The translations under genes and the position numbers were made by a program. Positions 26,707 through 39,613 of a DNA stretch of 64,000 nucleotides are shown one piece after another. Numbering within the stretch: position 1 is the first letter of the stretch; each line of letters begins with the position of its first letter. Below the pieces are notes generated by a model that had not been told where the DNA came from, made no database searches, and saw only the letters and a program-made list of their open reading frames with translations. This stretch comes from Larus michahellis (Eukaryota > Chordata > Aves > Charadriiformes > Laridae). The stretch is from the NCBI RefSeq assembly GCF_964199755.1, contig NC_133896.1:89574215-89638214 (forward strand), given 5' to 3'.

Positions 26707-28799
26707 TTCTACCAAAGAACAGGAGGGTTACTGCTGCCGTCAGTGGCAGAACAGTGGGTACGAGAAGTTCAAATGCTTTTTAAGATGAGCTGCGCATTTC
26801 AGGAGTGGGCAGTGCAGTCCACCAGCCGAGGCACGGCAGGGAGCTTTGATCGAGAGCCTGTACCTCACCCTGCCGTCACAGGCCCAAGGGACCTGCTGCA
26901 CCCAGCAACTATCCCACCGTCTCTGTTGAGACTATGATGCTAGTCAAAACAGGACAGAGCTGCCCTGAACTGCAAGGAAAGAAAAGCTGCACAACGCTCA
27001 GCATTTAACGAAAATGCCTTTTGATTAAATGAGACTGCCGCCATGGAGGATGCTTCAGAATACAAACCCAAAACAGGAGGGTGTTTGAAACCGGAACGTA
27101 GCTTTTTGTCCAAAGAGGAACACAGCGCAGGATCCAGTTTGATTTTGCCTGAAAGTGTTCGTAAAAGACTCAGAGTTTTGCCTTTCTCTCATAACCGCTG
27201 ATAACAGAACGTGGAGTAGTTTCTAAATATAGAGATACTGTTAATTTACCTATGTGTCACTTAAAAATCTGTAAATTTTTGTATAAAAATATTTTGCTTT
27301 TCCCTGTTGAAAGTAATATTCAACACGATAGCTAATGAAAGATTCAAGAAAACAATTCTTGCTCACCTGTTTCTCTAACCGGGTTCCTGTCTGCGTTTGA
27401 ACCTGTTTGCCTAACAGGCTCTATTCCTGCTGCTGCGTTTTGCGAATCAACAGGAGAGTGGCAAACAAATACTGTTTCAAAGCACAGAACCGAGAGGTAG
27501 TCACAGGTTCAGAGCAGGACCTCCAGCTACTTTTAATATTCGCCTTTAATGGATTAGATGTCAAGTTTATAACATTCCTCTGCTCAAGCCGCCTGTTAGC
27601 CCAGCGCAGTGAAGTACAAAGTCGCCCACAGCACTGCTGTGCATCACTCGCAAAAGCAACCAAAAAATGGAAGTGCTGTTTGTATGTCTCAGAAGTCCTG
27701 CATCGCAGGGACCTCGGACCAGGGTTCCTCATCAAATTAATGAGCAGCATTGCCACATCCATAATTTCCTCCAGCCCCATACTACCATTGCGTTAATATG
27801 CTACCACATAATTTAAATATCTCACAAAATAGTGCATCCTGTGGATTTTAACATAATGGTCGCTCCCACTGGCTGTGCAAGCAGCACTAGCAGTTCCTGC
27901 AGGCCATATTGTGGTCTGCTCCACCGGCCAGGGTGGTGGGTGGGGATCCTGCCCTGCTGAGCTTCTCCATTCAGGAGCCCTGGGAACAGTGAGCTTAAAA
28001 ATGGATTGGTGACAAACAAAAATCTCAGGAAATCCTGGACAAAAGCCTCTCTGAAGAAAGTAGGGCTTCTCTAAAAGCAAGCAAGGCAAAACCAAAATTG
28101 TGACCGCACTATGCTTGAGAACTTCTGGGAACTGGTGTAAATTAGGGCAGTCTCCCACATCTGGCCCAAACCTGAGTGCAACATACGGGTTCACTCTAAT
28201 TGATCATATCATCCATCATGGAAACAATTATAAAACTTCATTGTTTTGCTTGTGCAAAGAGCAGTGAGAATTGTTATCAAGAACATGCAAACAAGGCATA
28301 CCCTAGCACTGTTGCATCAAGAGTGCATTCTGCATGTTTTCCAGCTTCCAGTAGGTCTAGCCCCCAGAGCAGAGCACAGCGGACCAGTGGTGCCCACATA
28401 TTCTTGCCAGGGTACTGTAGACTACAACAAAGGCTCCAGGCACCTGAGGAAATGACCTTCGCTCACCAAACCACTCCATCAGCCCATGTACTGTCTTGGA
28501 GGGGTGCAAAACAGTTTAATAATTATGATCGCCCATATGCAGCACTTATACGTATAAGTGGCACTGCCCGGAATGAAAAGAACCACCCTGTCTGTCACAG
28601 ATGGAGCAATGCACTTCATTCATAGAGAGAGGCAGTGATACATTTGATATAAACCAGGGTTTTAACAAAGTTTGATAGTAAATGTGACAGTGTTTTAACA
28701 AGATTCGATGGCAATGCACACTTGCTTACTTACTGCATAGAGGACAGGGTCAGACAGAACTGTCAAGGAGACCCTCCCATTGAGTCAACCTTGCTTTCT
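26707..28799. other. Intergenic DNA between two CR1 copies
   Basis: No supported gene. Frames of 119-141 codons occur (27421-27780 minus, 28200-28625 plus) but carry no recognisable domain. Confidence 0.65.
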
Positions 28800-29777
28800 A
28801 AACTCCTGGTGTTCCTCAGGGGTCAGTACTAGGACTGGTACTATTTAACATCTTTGTTGATGACATGGATGTTGAGATTGAGTGCACCCTCAGCAAGTTT
28901 GCTGATGATACCAAGCTGTGTGGGGCAGTTGATACACTGGAGGGAAGGGATGCCATCTAGAGGGACCTGGACAGGCTTGAGAGGTGGGCCCATGCAAACC
29001 TCATGAAGTTCAACCAGGCCAAGTGCAAGGTCCTGCATGTGGGTCAGGGCAATCCCAAGTACAAATACAGGCTGGGCGGAGAATGGCTTGAGAGCAGCCC
29101 TGAGGAGAAGGACTTGGGGGTGTTGGTGGATGACAAGCTCAACGTGAGCTGGCAACACATGCCTGCAGCCCAGGAAGCCAACCGCATCCTGAGCTGCATC
29201 AAAAGAACCGCAGCCAGCAGATCCATAGAGGTGATTCTCCCCCTCTACTCTGCTCTCATGAGGCCCAACCCGGAGTACTGCGTCCAGCTCTGGAACCCCC
29301 AACATAGGAAGGACATGGACCTGTTGGAGCAGGTCCAGAGGAGGGCCACAAGGATGATCAGGGGGTTAGAGCACCTCTCCTGTGAAGACTGAGAGAGTTG
29401 GGATTGTTCAGCCTAGAGAAGAGAAGACTCCAGGGAGACCTTATAGCAGCTGTCCAGTACCTGAAGGGGGACTATAAGAAAGCTGGAGAGGGACTTTTTA
29501 CAAGGGCATGTAGTGATAGGACAAGGGGTAATGGCTTCAAATTGGAAGAGGTAGATTTAGGTTACATATCAGGAAGAAATTCTTCACTATGAGGGTGGTG
29601 AGGCACTGGAACAGGTTGCACAGAGAAGTTGTGGATGCCCCATCCCTGGAAGTGTTCAAGGCCAGGTTTTGAGCTTTGAGCAGCCTGGTCTAGTGGGAGG
29701 TGTCCCTGCCCATGGCAGGGGGGTTGGAACTGGATGATCTTTAAGGTCCCTTCCAACCCAAACCATTCTATGATTCT
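28800..29777 (+). mobile_element. CR1 LINE, 3' kilobase with reverse-transcriptase tail
   Basis: A plus-strand CR1 copy, about 980 bases, with a good 3' end. Translated, it starts at the RT motif GVPQGSVLG (28,811 on) and continues with [20 protein letters not shown] and [12 protein letters not shown]. It closes with [10 protein letters not shown] before a stop at about 29,391. One early in-frame TAG (about 28,958) breaks the frame, so the copy is inactive besides being 5'-truncated. The 3' untranslated part follows, with the conserved hairpin GTCCCTGCCCATGGCAGGGG, and ends in ATTCTATGATTCTC. It is the best-preserved mobile element in the window. Confidence 0.96.
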
Positions 29778-29789
29778 CAGAGAGGAGTC

Positions 29790-30420
29790 TAGGTGCAGCT
29801 GGATCCAATCCTAGTCCCAGACTTGGTCAATGGTTTATGTCTAAAGGATTATATATGTGTAATCGATCCTTTATATCACTTAGCTAAGATTGCAAAGTTT
29901 AGCATGCTATTAGTCACTTACTGAGGATCTGTTGCAGCAAGGACTCTCTGAATCTTGAGAAGTAATCTTGAGAGGCGTCCTTACTCAAGGGGAGATCCTG
30001 GCGTGCAGCTCGCTGCTGTGCAGGAGAGCTCAAAGGGCTCTTGGGCTGTTCACTATTTATGGGCGTAAGATAATTGACCTATAGTCATATTTGCATATCA
30101 ACCACAGTAGCAGTATTGTGGTTAGGTGGGCATATTGCTCAAGTTAGTCCTTGGCTATTGTGTTGTTATCTGTCTCCCTGAAACTACCTTTGAGCTGGGT
30201 GCAGCCATCACGACTAGACGCACCCATTATGACCACCACAGATGGTCATCGATACCCCCGATAACCACGGGGGGTTGCCGCTTGAGCAGGGTTACGAGAT
30301 ATAAAGGTCAGGCTGGTGGTGGAGTACACCGTCACACTGTCAAGTTTAGGAGCTGCACAAGCATAAGATGATGCCAGAGGTCTTTAAGGGCTCATGTGTT
30401 AAATTGGTGCCCAGATAAAC
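29790..30420 (+). repeat. Possible LTR-derived segment
   Basis: The segment directly after the CR1 end has LTR-like texture. It contains GGGGAGATCCTGGCGTGCAG, later a TATA-box-like TATAAA at 30300-30305 after a C-rich stretch, and then a short GTCACACTGTCAAG block. I have the impression of an avian endogenous-retrovirus LTR. I could not place TG/CA ends or a target-site duplication, and no viral gene is present. The call rests on pattern memory and is uncertain. Confidence 0.33.
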
Positions 30421-33400
30421 ATGCCCTATATTTGCAGTCTAATTTTTTAAAGCATAATTTCTTGCTTTAAGCGCTCATCAATACTGAAACTCACAGAAAA
30501 TCTATTTTCTCATTCCTTCCCAAAGTTTCATTCTCCTGATTTCAAAATCAATTGCAATAAGTGGAAATCCTGCTTAAGACCTTGGTTATTACCTCAGTTT
30601 CTCTTCCTATTCCCTTGGCAAGTCCCAAACCTGCCAACAGCTTTCAATTCTGATCTGGTTTTCTTGCAGGATACGAGGAAGCCTCCTGTGGTCTATGTTA
30701 CACAGAGCACACAGAAGGGATTTTATAAGGGTCTGTCTGCACTAAATGTTTAATGGGTAGCTGATGGAAGTTACAGTGACCACGCAGTCTCATTCCGCAT
30801 CATCCCAGCTCCGTGTTCCCGTGTACCGAGCACTGTGATATTCTTCTCACACGCTCACCTCTTCCCTAACCAGCTCAGATTTTTGTTAAAGGTTACTGCT
30901 GCCCCAGGACACTCGTGTCTTGTTTTGTTACAGAAATGTTTGCCTTAGCTCATAGATAACCCCGACTTTAAAAAGCTGTGAGCTTTATGCTAAGCTGATT
31001 TTAGAATGTATAGTAAACCTAAAACTTAAAATGGAGCAGTTTTGTTCTTAATTAGACAGCCCACCGCCCCAGCTTTAGTAAAATAACTTCCTCCCTGCAA
31101 ATACTTGACCTTTCAACCTCACAGCAAGATAAGCCTGTCTTGTGTTTGCCCACAAAGGCAATGATTATTATTGTTTTTTATTGACAGTGCTTCTTTGGAA
31201 GAACAAATAAATTCTATTTCCTGAAACAACAGTGCGTTGCCCATAGCAAAGGCTTTTGGACTTTAAGTGAGAAGTTATTGAGGCTGGGATCGATACCAGT
31301 GACAAATCTGCATCTCGCTTAAATGATTTTGAGGTTTCCGGCTATACCTAATGAATGTTTTATGCTGATCTTCTGTGCAGGAGAGAGTTCTTCCCTGTGC
31401 TCTTGCTAGTGGGAAAAAAAGTGGATTAGCACACCAAAAACTTTAGTTACTCTACTTTGTTCAAATACCTACACTTCAACTATTACACGTTTTTTCTAGT
31501 GAGTATTTCAACCCTTGGAGTTGCTGATGAGATGATGCACACCCAGTTTGCCACCCAGATTCTCCTACGGTACAAATACGTGCATCTTGCACTCAGTTCT
31601 GTGTCTCGTAGCCAAAACCCACAGCTACCACGCTCCTGTAGTACCAGGTTTGCCGCTCAAGTGCGGTGTTGCAGCATTTGACAGCAGCAGCGCCAGTACT
31701 GCAAGTGCTGAAAAGCCGCGTCATTTCTTAAATAATTTAATTCAAATACAGCTCCTCCAGCTTTTAGGAGGAATGCTCTTGAAATAAATCTCCATAGGGT
31801 GGAACTTACATGGCCTGCGAGACTCGTGTGTACAATACAAGCACCGGTGGTAAAATTAACTCCCACGCAGCAAATGCGCCAAAACAAAGCCCAGGCACAT
31901 ATCGCAAGAATAACAGTCCCTGCAGTTCTTTCCATGCTGTAATTCAACATTATAATCAATATTTCAGGAAAATAGGAGGGGAGAAAAAAGGTAATTAAAA
32001 AAATGAAGTAGCCTTAATTCTGCTGAAGATGTACACAGAAAGACATTCCTTGCTTAAGTTGCCCGTTTCTTTTAAGGTTATTATACATTTTTGCAAAATG
32101 GAATAATTAGCAAGGAAGTCAACTGCATTCTCCTGGTACAGGCCGAATGAGACACTTTACAAATGCAAGCTCCATTTTCAATGCATCAAAAATAACTTGA
32201 ATCCATACGAAAAATACTGGTAATGCTAAAGCACACATAAATGTTGATCTGTAACAGGACTAGCAGAGTGGATGTTTTCATAAAATTCATACTGAAGCCT
32301 TAGATTACGTCTAGCTTTAAGGCAGCGTGGAAAAAGCATTTTATCCAGCCTCGGGGCCGGGGGGAAAATAAAAATCAATCATTTCTCATACCTCAATGTC
32401 TTTATGAAATTGTAATCAGAAAATCCAGGAGTACAAACTTCAAGCAAGAAAGCACACAAATTGGTTCACAAGCTATACGTGCAGTCCAAACGGCATATAA
32501 AACTTCACCGACTCAAGTACAGCACTCAAGATATAACAACTTCCAGGCAAGTATCCTTTAATAATTGAAATAAACCCACACGGATAGATCCGTTCACCTC
32601 CGACTTTGATGTCCTACGTGTTTATAAAGAGATGCTTGAATTTGTAGCATAAGTAGAAAAAATATGTCAGCCTATTGCAAAGTAAAAGGAGGCCGGGTTG
32701 TTTGAGACAAGGAGAGAGAGCAAAAGAAAGTAAAATTACACTTCAAGAAAACCAAAACAAAACCTGGAGTCGTTCTGAGTGACATCATGGTGCTTCAAAC
32801 AAACAGCGCTCCTCTGAATAGGAAATGCAGAGCTTATATCAGTACTTTCATCAAGCGTGTGTTAGTCTTTAATAACTTAACTGGCTGGTGGCCATTGAAA
32901 GGGACACAGCTGCTGCTGCCCCAGTCCAGCGGCCTGCAGTTTGAAGTGCATCCTCTGCCTGACGACAAGTATGAAGAAGGCCACCTGCCTTATTCCTTTA
33001 AACCTCCCATACCGAACGAGATACCAGCCCTCTACGTTCCAGAAAATTCTGCCTGGTACCCTGCCTCTCATCAGGGATGAGATTCCTCTGAGCGCATAGT
33101 CATTAAGAAATCTGTCACAGCATAAACGTGTCTCTTCACAAATAGAGAATTACACTGGAAAGACTAAACCTAGTTCAAAAATCTGTCTTTCCCGAACTGT
33201 TAGCTTTAATATTTAGCTGAGTTAAATATTAAAGAGTCTGAATTCACATTTGCTCGACTTCTTTTGTAAAAAGGTTTACTGTTTCCTCTACCATAGCCTT
33301 GTAGGATTTTATACTGTATTCAAAATTCTAGATTACATGAGATTACTGTGATTAGATGTATCACAAAATAACGCTGACATTGAATATGTGGTCTCTCATA

Positions 33401-33580
33401 GTTCTTCATGTACTCAAGCAAAGCAAAACCCACTTTTTAAACTAGAAAATAATTACATATGGTCTTCTTCTATTATAATAATACCTTTACTGATTTTTCT
33501 AAGATGATAGATACCTTATAGACACGAGACAGTTATAGTTATTTTTTCTTCCTGGTCTACCAAATGGGTGAAAATGTGTT

Positions 33581-33590
33581 GGGGGGGGGG
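33581..33590 (+). repeat. G10 homopolymer
   Basis: Uninterrupted run of ten G in AT-rich intergenic DNA. Confidence 0.9.
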
Positions 33591-35194
33591 CCAGGGCACG
33601 TTGGTTTTGCTTTGTTTTGTTTTTTAAAATAACATTACTTATTTAATACTGAGGCAGAAATGTACCACTTAACTGATGCTACTGATGTGCTTCAGAATAA
33701 CTTCTGTTATGTATTCTATTTAACTGAAAAACTTTTAAAACGACCATTTATTCCATGCAGACAATAGCTCTCCCAGCTGCAGACTGAGGTGCATTTTTTG
33801 CTGAACGAGGGAAGAAGGCCAAATGCTCTGACTTGCACAGAATACATCCAGCATAAAGTCTCGTCCCAATTGAGTTAAAATCATCCAAGAGCACTGCAGT
33901 TGCTAACAGCGATTTAGCACTGCTGTCATAAAACATACATTCAATTACACTATTTCAAAAAACCTTTCCAAGGTAGAGAAGCTGTGTAAAATACTCCCGA
34001 AACTGATCACTGCCGCCGTGGCTGCCAGGCTCCAGCCCTTTTAAAGACAAGACGAGAATAGGAGAACAAACCTACAATCCTATACATTCAAATTTTGTAA
34101 TTTTAGGATGGTTTTCTTAAGGTATCCTGTACAAAGTTCAGGATAATCTCCCAGATATCTGACGAACTCCTTAATATTCCCACGTAGGGGAGGAAAAAAA
34201 CACTTTACTCCATAACATCACAGTAAAAATTTACACTTTTTCCTTTGAGGGGAACTGCTCACACACCCCGACGAAGGGAGAGCCAGCCTGACCCCCGCTC
34301 ACTTTTCCGTGGGCCTGTACGTTTTATTGCACATGGGAGAGGAAGATTCTGTATCCCTTCCTCCAAGGGTGTGACATGGGCAGCACTTTCTACGCAGATG
34401 CTTGACCAAAAAAAACCAGGTATTTTGGAAAGGTGGTATCAATCATCAGTTGCTACACCCCTGCGGAGATTTCCACTGGCAGCAAGTACAGACCTGTAGT
34501 AAAAAAGGCACAAGAGCAACAGCAAACGTACTTGTGTTGAAGCACGTTTCCATATTACAGAGGTGTCATATTTTATTTCTAAAGCTTGTATTTTTAAATC
34601 AAATACAGTTACGCTCTTAACAATACAACAGCAAACCGACCCCCTACATTCTAACAACCTCCTAATTTCCTCTTCCGTCTTCCCTCAAAGTCCCCTAGCA
34701 GCGTATTCATAAGCGATACCTGCTACCACCAGATCTCCCAAATATAAAGAGCGTTTTCAATGTTTTTGTGTAGGTGGAACAGCCCCAAGATATCACTCTC
34801 ACAACTGGCGGTGCAAATACTAGCCCTGCCCCTGAGACATTATTGCCACCTTCTCACTGGCTCAGAGGTGCCCCCAGTACAGCAACAAGAGGGTACAGCC
34901 TTTGCCCCCAAAAGCCCCTCTCTGCTCCCCAGGCCTCCTCTAGCCCCTAGGAAGGGCGCTAAGCAGCAAAGTAACACCACAGCTGAAGAAATTCTGGGCT
35001 CCAGATGGTATTTGCAGCCTCAGCACTGTTCACATAAAATTAGAAAGTCCACAAGCATGTGGGTGGTCACTCCGTGTGTAGCATTTGAAGGCATTTATCA
35101 CCATCTTACTGTCCCTAACTGCAGGCACGGCTATAAAAGGAAGAGTATCTTGACTTCTCAATAGGTAAAGCGATATCCAAAACTATCCATTTAA

Positions 35195-35228
35195 GCTTTT
35201 GAATCACAAACCATGCTTTTGAATCACA
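35195..35228 (+). repeat. Two-copy local duplication, 20-bp period
   Basis: The 14-base word GCTTTTGAATCACA occurs at 35195-35208 and again at 35215-35228. Confidence 0.9.
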
Positions 35229-35934
35229 GTTATGACTGCAGGCCGTCCTTACACCTTACGCCTTCTATCCTTTCACAGAAACACCATCATCCAAGAGGTG
35301 AATTGCTTCAGATCTGTCCAGAGCCGTTCTATCACCGAGTCTGCGTAGCACTAGAGCAGCTCCTGTCTTATCCATCCTAATTATTAGAGCCTCTGCAAAA
35401 AATTTTTAAATGGGAGCATACTAATCATATCAATATTCTACAGAAGTAACCGCATAATCCAGACGTTGCTTCCAGAGGAGTACAAGAATACTTTATATGC
35501 GGTGATGGCTTTTGTGCACCCGTTACATGCTGTAAGAGAACATTATCTTTTGATGGAGTGCAATAAGATCGGTAAACAGTGATGCAGGTAAAGGCTCATG
35601 TAACATGATTTTGCTCCCTTTATTCTTACTGGACAATTCTATGGTGTGCGGTACAGCACGGGCTGTCAGCAGATGTGCTTGAAAGCGCATCTGCAGCTTT
35701 CAACTGTTTCCCCCATCCATCGCTTATATCTCATAGACATCACAGTTCTCTCAAAACTCAATTGTGGACTGGCTGCTCCTCAGTGTGCAGACTGAGGCTA
35801 TTCCTGTAGGCCTGCTCAACCCAGGAAGACTACTATGCCCTCTAAAATGGCGAACTGATACTCGCTTAGGGCTCTCTCGTGTAATATTAAAGTACAAACT
35901 TGAGCAGCCTTAAGTAACAAACCATGTGCCCAGG

Positions 35935-35965
<31 letters not shown>
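35935..35965 (+). repeat. A31 homopolymer
   Basis: Uninterrupted run of 31 A. No retroposed gene or SINE body is recognised in the 300 bases upstream, and no clear target-site duplication is seen. Confidence 0.9.
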
Positions 35966-35968
<3 letters not shown>

Positions 35969-36035
35969 TTCTTAAGGCAACAGAATACATGTAATTTTAT
36001 CAAAAGGACCAAAATAAACTTTGAACTCCTAGGAG

Positions 36036-36071
36036 AGTATTTTAGTATCTAACAGTATTTTGGTATCTAAA
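36036..36071 (+). repeat. Tandem duplication of an 18-bp unit
   Basis: AGTATTTTAGTATCTAAC is followed directly by AGTATTTTGGTATCTAAA, differing at two positions. Confidence 0.9.
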
Positions 36072-37584
36072 CATTCCCATTAAAAATATTTTTACATGTC
36101 AAAACGTAGATAGTGCTGGAGAAAAACTAGTAACATTCGTTGACATTCTTAACATAGTGTCATACTTTATCTCATAACAACAAAAATGCTTTGTTAAATA
36201 TGTATTTGCTACAGCAGCTGTTAGATAAACACACTGAAAAAAGTTTTTCATGTGAAATTTTTGTCTTTGAAACAGACCTGACTGCTGTCATTTGCACAAT
36301 TTTCTGTTTTGAACATCTGCAAGCCTCTTGCTGCAACTTTACAAGAAGGGAAGGATGTTTAGTCAAGGAGAGCTCTACAAAACTAGGCAGACCAGTTTCT
36401 AGCCCTCACATTTTAGAAAGTGAGTTATCAACATAAACAGACTTAGTTGCTGTATTACAGCAATACCAATACATGCCAATGCTAAGGCAGTGTATGAAAT
36501 CGTGGTCTCCTTAAAGAGAGTGGAGTCAAGATTTCACGGCAGTCCTGACAGCAGTCAAGTGGCATGCCAGCGTGTCCAAACCTGTGTCTTTAGCCAAGTA
36601 GAAGAAATCAGGAGCGTAACAGCTTGTGTATTTCTGTTCTACTATCCCAGAATCTTCTTTGTATTATGATTTTAAATTTGCCAACACTGAATAACAAAAA
36701 AAAATGTAAATTTAGATGCGGGGAAAGTGGATTCTAGGTTTAGATTCTCTTAGGATGACTACTCCGGATTAATACATATGAAAAGAAAAATAATCTTCAA
36801 AGATGAGTTGTTAGGACTAAACTAGTGAATTAGTCTAACTTATATAAACTAGAATATATGCCAAGTGATAAAGCAGGAGGTCACTTTTAAGTGAAATTAT
36901 CATCTAAAGAAGTCAGTAGAGAGGCATGCCTCTCACACAAAAGCAAACAAGGTAGTGTCACATGATCACATCTAGACATCCCTTTTTGCAACTGCTACAA
37001 AAGGGTGTATTTGCAATGCCCAAATCAATGGCTTTGCTGAGAGCATTAAAGCACTCAAAACCGCCTCAGAGTTGAGAACCCTGAACCTTTCAAAGTTATT
37101 CTTGAATTTTAGTATTTACTGTGCTAGACAGCTAACTTGAATTTTTACAGTATGCAATTCACATTGCAGGAGGCATTTAAATATAGATGATTTTACAATA
37201 GTGAAGTATATTCAAATCAGAACACTTTAAACCATTATTTGTATGAAATAATTTTTGATGCGTAACAATTTTTTCAGAGTCATTTTCTCACAGAAATTGA
37301 TGATGGAGAAAAACTGTCCCCCTTTAATTTCCACTCCAGCCATACTCACACTTGGTCATCCCAACACTCGTGAGACTTGTGGTTGGAAGAGTGAAGGCTG
37401 TGCAGGCCAACGACAACTGTAATCATGCGAACCGTATCCAAGAGCCAATTTCTGACACAACTCTCTCATATTTTAAGTAGCAACTCATAACTACAAGCTG
37501 TAAATTAAAATAACTAGAATCCTACAAACACACTCCCCTCTTTGATAAGAATCAGAGGTACAATGAACCTTTAGAACATAATTC

Positions 37585-37590
37585 TTTAAT
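37585..37590 (-). terminator. SAMM50: Candidate SAMM50 poly(A) signal ATTAAA
   Basis: On the minus strand the common variant signal ATTAAA ends 149 bases after the stop codon. No canonical AATAAA is seen nearer to the stop. This is the most economical 3' end, but more distal sites cannot be excluded. Confidence 0.4.
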
Positions 37591-37733
37591 GTAGCTTCTT
37601 GTGGAGTCTGAGGTAAATCACTCAGATGTGTATCTGTATTTCAAGAAAAAAGTTAGACCGTATAGAGCTATGTTACAGTCTTAAATTCAATTACAGAGCA
37701 CAGTTTTATATACTTATGTGAAATGATTCTGTA

Positions 37734-37779
37734 TTATAGAAATCTGATTCCTGCTCCAAACTGAACACCATCACATATC
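37734..37779 (-). CDS. SAMM50: SAMM50 coding exon 15 and stop
   Basis: Residues 455-469 ([14 protein letters not shown] after the split Arg) and TAA at 37736-37734. It carries the C-terminal strand and beta-signal. Confidence 0.97.
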
Positions 37780-39581
37780 CTGAAAAGAAACAAATAATAA
37801 ATAAGTGATATATAAGGTACTGATGAAATTAAAATTGATTCTTCCTACTCCAAAATTCCCAAGGTCTTCCATCTTTGGAAAGTTAAAATTCAAATTTTAG
37901 CTGACAAAGGCTTTTTTAAATAAATGCTTTGCCAATCTGTCATCCATATGGAGTATTTGCATTTGCAAAATAAAGTCCATCGTTTTCAAATTGCTATTAT
38001 TCAATCACATTTCACACGAGTGACAAGTAGAAACATAAGCCAACTCCTGTACGAAATAACAGAGCATCTCACACAGTATTCACAGGCAAGAACAGGCCCC
38101 TGAAGCTTTTCTATTATGTACTATAATATTTGCTGGCGTAGGATAATTGGTTGCTAACAAATTAATTTGTTCTCCTTTTCTTCTTATCTATAGTTAAACT
38201 TGTTTTCATTTTTCAAGCAAAGACATTAAACTTGGTATTTATCCAATCATTTGTTTTTGGAAGGCTTAAGAAAATCCCACGAGCGATCATTTCCCCTACA
38301 TAAAACCTGCCACACAGCTACTCATACATTTCAACAGCTGATCTCAAGTTCAATGAACTTTGAAACCTGAGATACAAAGTCTAAAACCAAGAAGTCCTGT
38401 GAAACCAACATGAATATAGCAAGCTGAAAGAGGAGCACCAAGTGCTGAAAAATGTCTAAACTGGCAGAGAATAAACAAAATTAAAAGGCAGCAATTCTCT
38501 CTGCCAAAACCAGATAGAACTGCCATAACCTTTAAAACCAGTTACTATTAAAGAAATTAGTGTAAAAAACAAACCTGTCACCAGACTGTACTCCCATGGG
38601 GAAACAGTAGTTAAGTTCTAATCTAGCAATGTTGCCAAGTCGGAGCACTATTCCGGCACCGTAAGACCATCGGATATACTCTGCCAACTTCTGCAGGTGA
38701 GCCCTGGGACCATCACCTGAAAGCAAAAGAGCAGGAGAACAAGAATCAAAAGTAGACTGTCAAGGTGGTCAAAGGCTAACTGGATTTTCAGTCAGAAGAC
38801 GGGCTACTTCGAGCACCTCCTGCAGATTCAAAATGTATTTACTACCCGTAACTCCCACAAATGCCAACTACCTTGGACTCAAATTACTATGATTTCAGTT
38901 GGATTGGTGCTTGATGTTCATTTCCCACCATAGGAACCTACTTGCATGAACCTGGAAATGAGTACTGAAGACTTAGAATGTCTTTAGTGGGTCTCTATTA
39001 AAGTTGATTAATCTGCTTTTCGACTGTGCGTAAAGTATCCCCCTCCCATATGGACGCCACCTTCCATCAAATGAGGCAGACATAAAATATCGCTATATCT
39101 CAAAATGGATTGAAATGATATTAAAAAACCGTACTCCAATACACTGAAATATATCTTGAAAAAAGTTGGAGATGGGAGGCAAAAAAAAAAGTTGCATCAG
39201 CTACCACACCCTCATCTACACTCTAATGCCACCACTTTTTATTTAGTTCATCCCAGAAAACATTAGAATCCCACTAAAACATCATCTTCCAATCTCCCTT
39301 TAGAACAGTGTAAGACAGTAGGTGTTAATCCATTACCACACTGGTCTGCAAACATCGCCAATTCACAGATACTACTGTTACCATCCGAGCTTTCTTTCGT
39401 ACAAGTTGTGCTTAAGTTTTATGTGGAGAGCTAAAAAAAAAAATAAATACTGGCAATCTGTCAAACAGACAAGTTAATAGCAGCAGCTTTTTGACAGGCA
39501 CCAAAATATATGCAGTAAACAAACTGCTTCTGAGTAAACAGACACATAACAGCTCTCCTTCTTTTTGCTTTTTTATATATA

Positions 39582-39613
<32 letters not shown>

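Larger units (their letters stand above)
30421..37584. other. Intergenic DNA between SAMM50 3' end and PARVB promoter
   Basis: No gene is recognised. A plus-strand frame of 97 codons at 32787-33080 has a coding-like second half but no known homologue that I can name. There are simple repeats: G10 at 33581-33590 and A31 at 35935-35965. Two small tandem duplications lie near 35,195 and 36,036. The remainder is AT-rich. Confidence 0.65.

Noticed and set aside
29003-29392. A 129-codon protein frame resembling a reverse transcriptase
   Set aside because: It is the end of CR1 ORF2 inside a truncated, stop-containing element, so it is not a separate gene.
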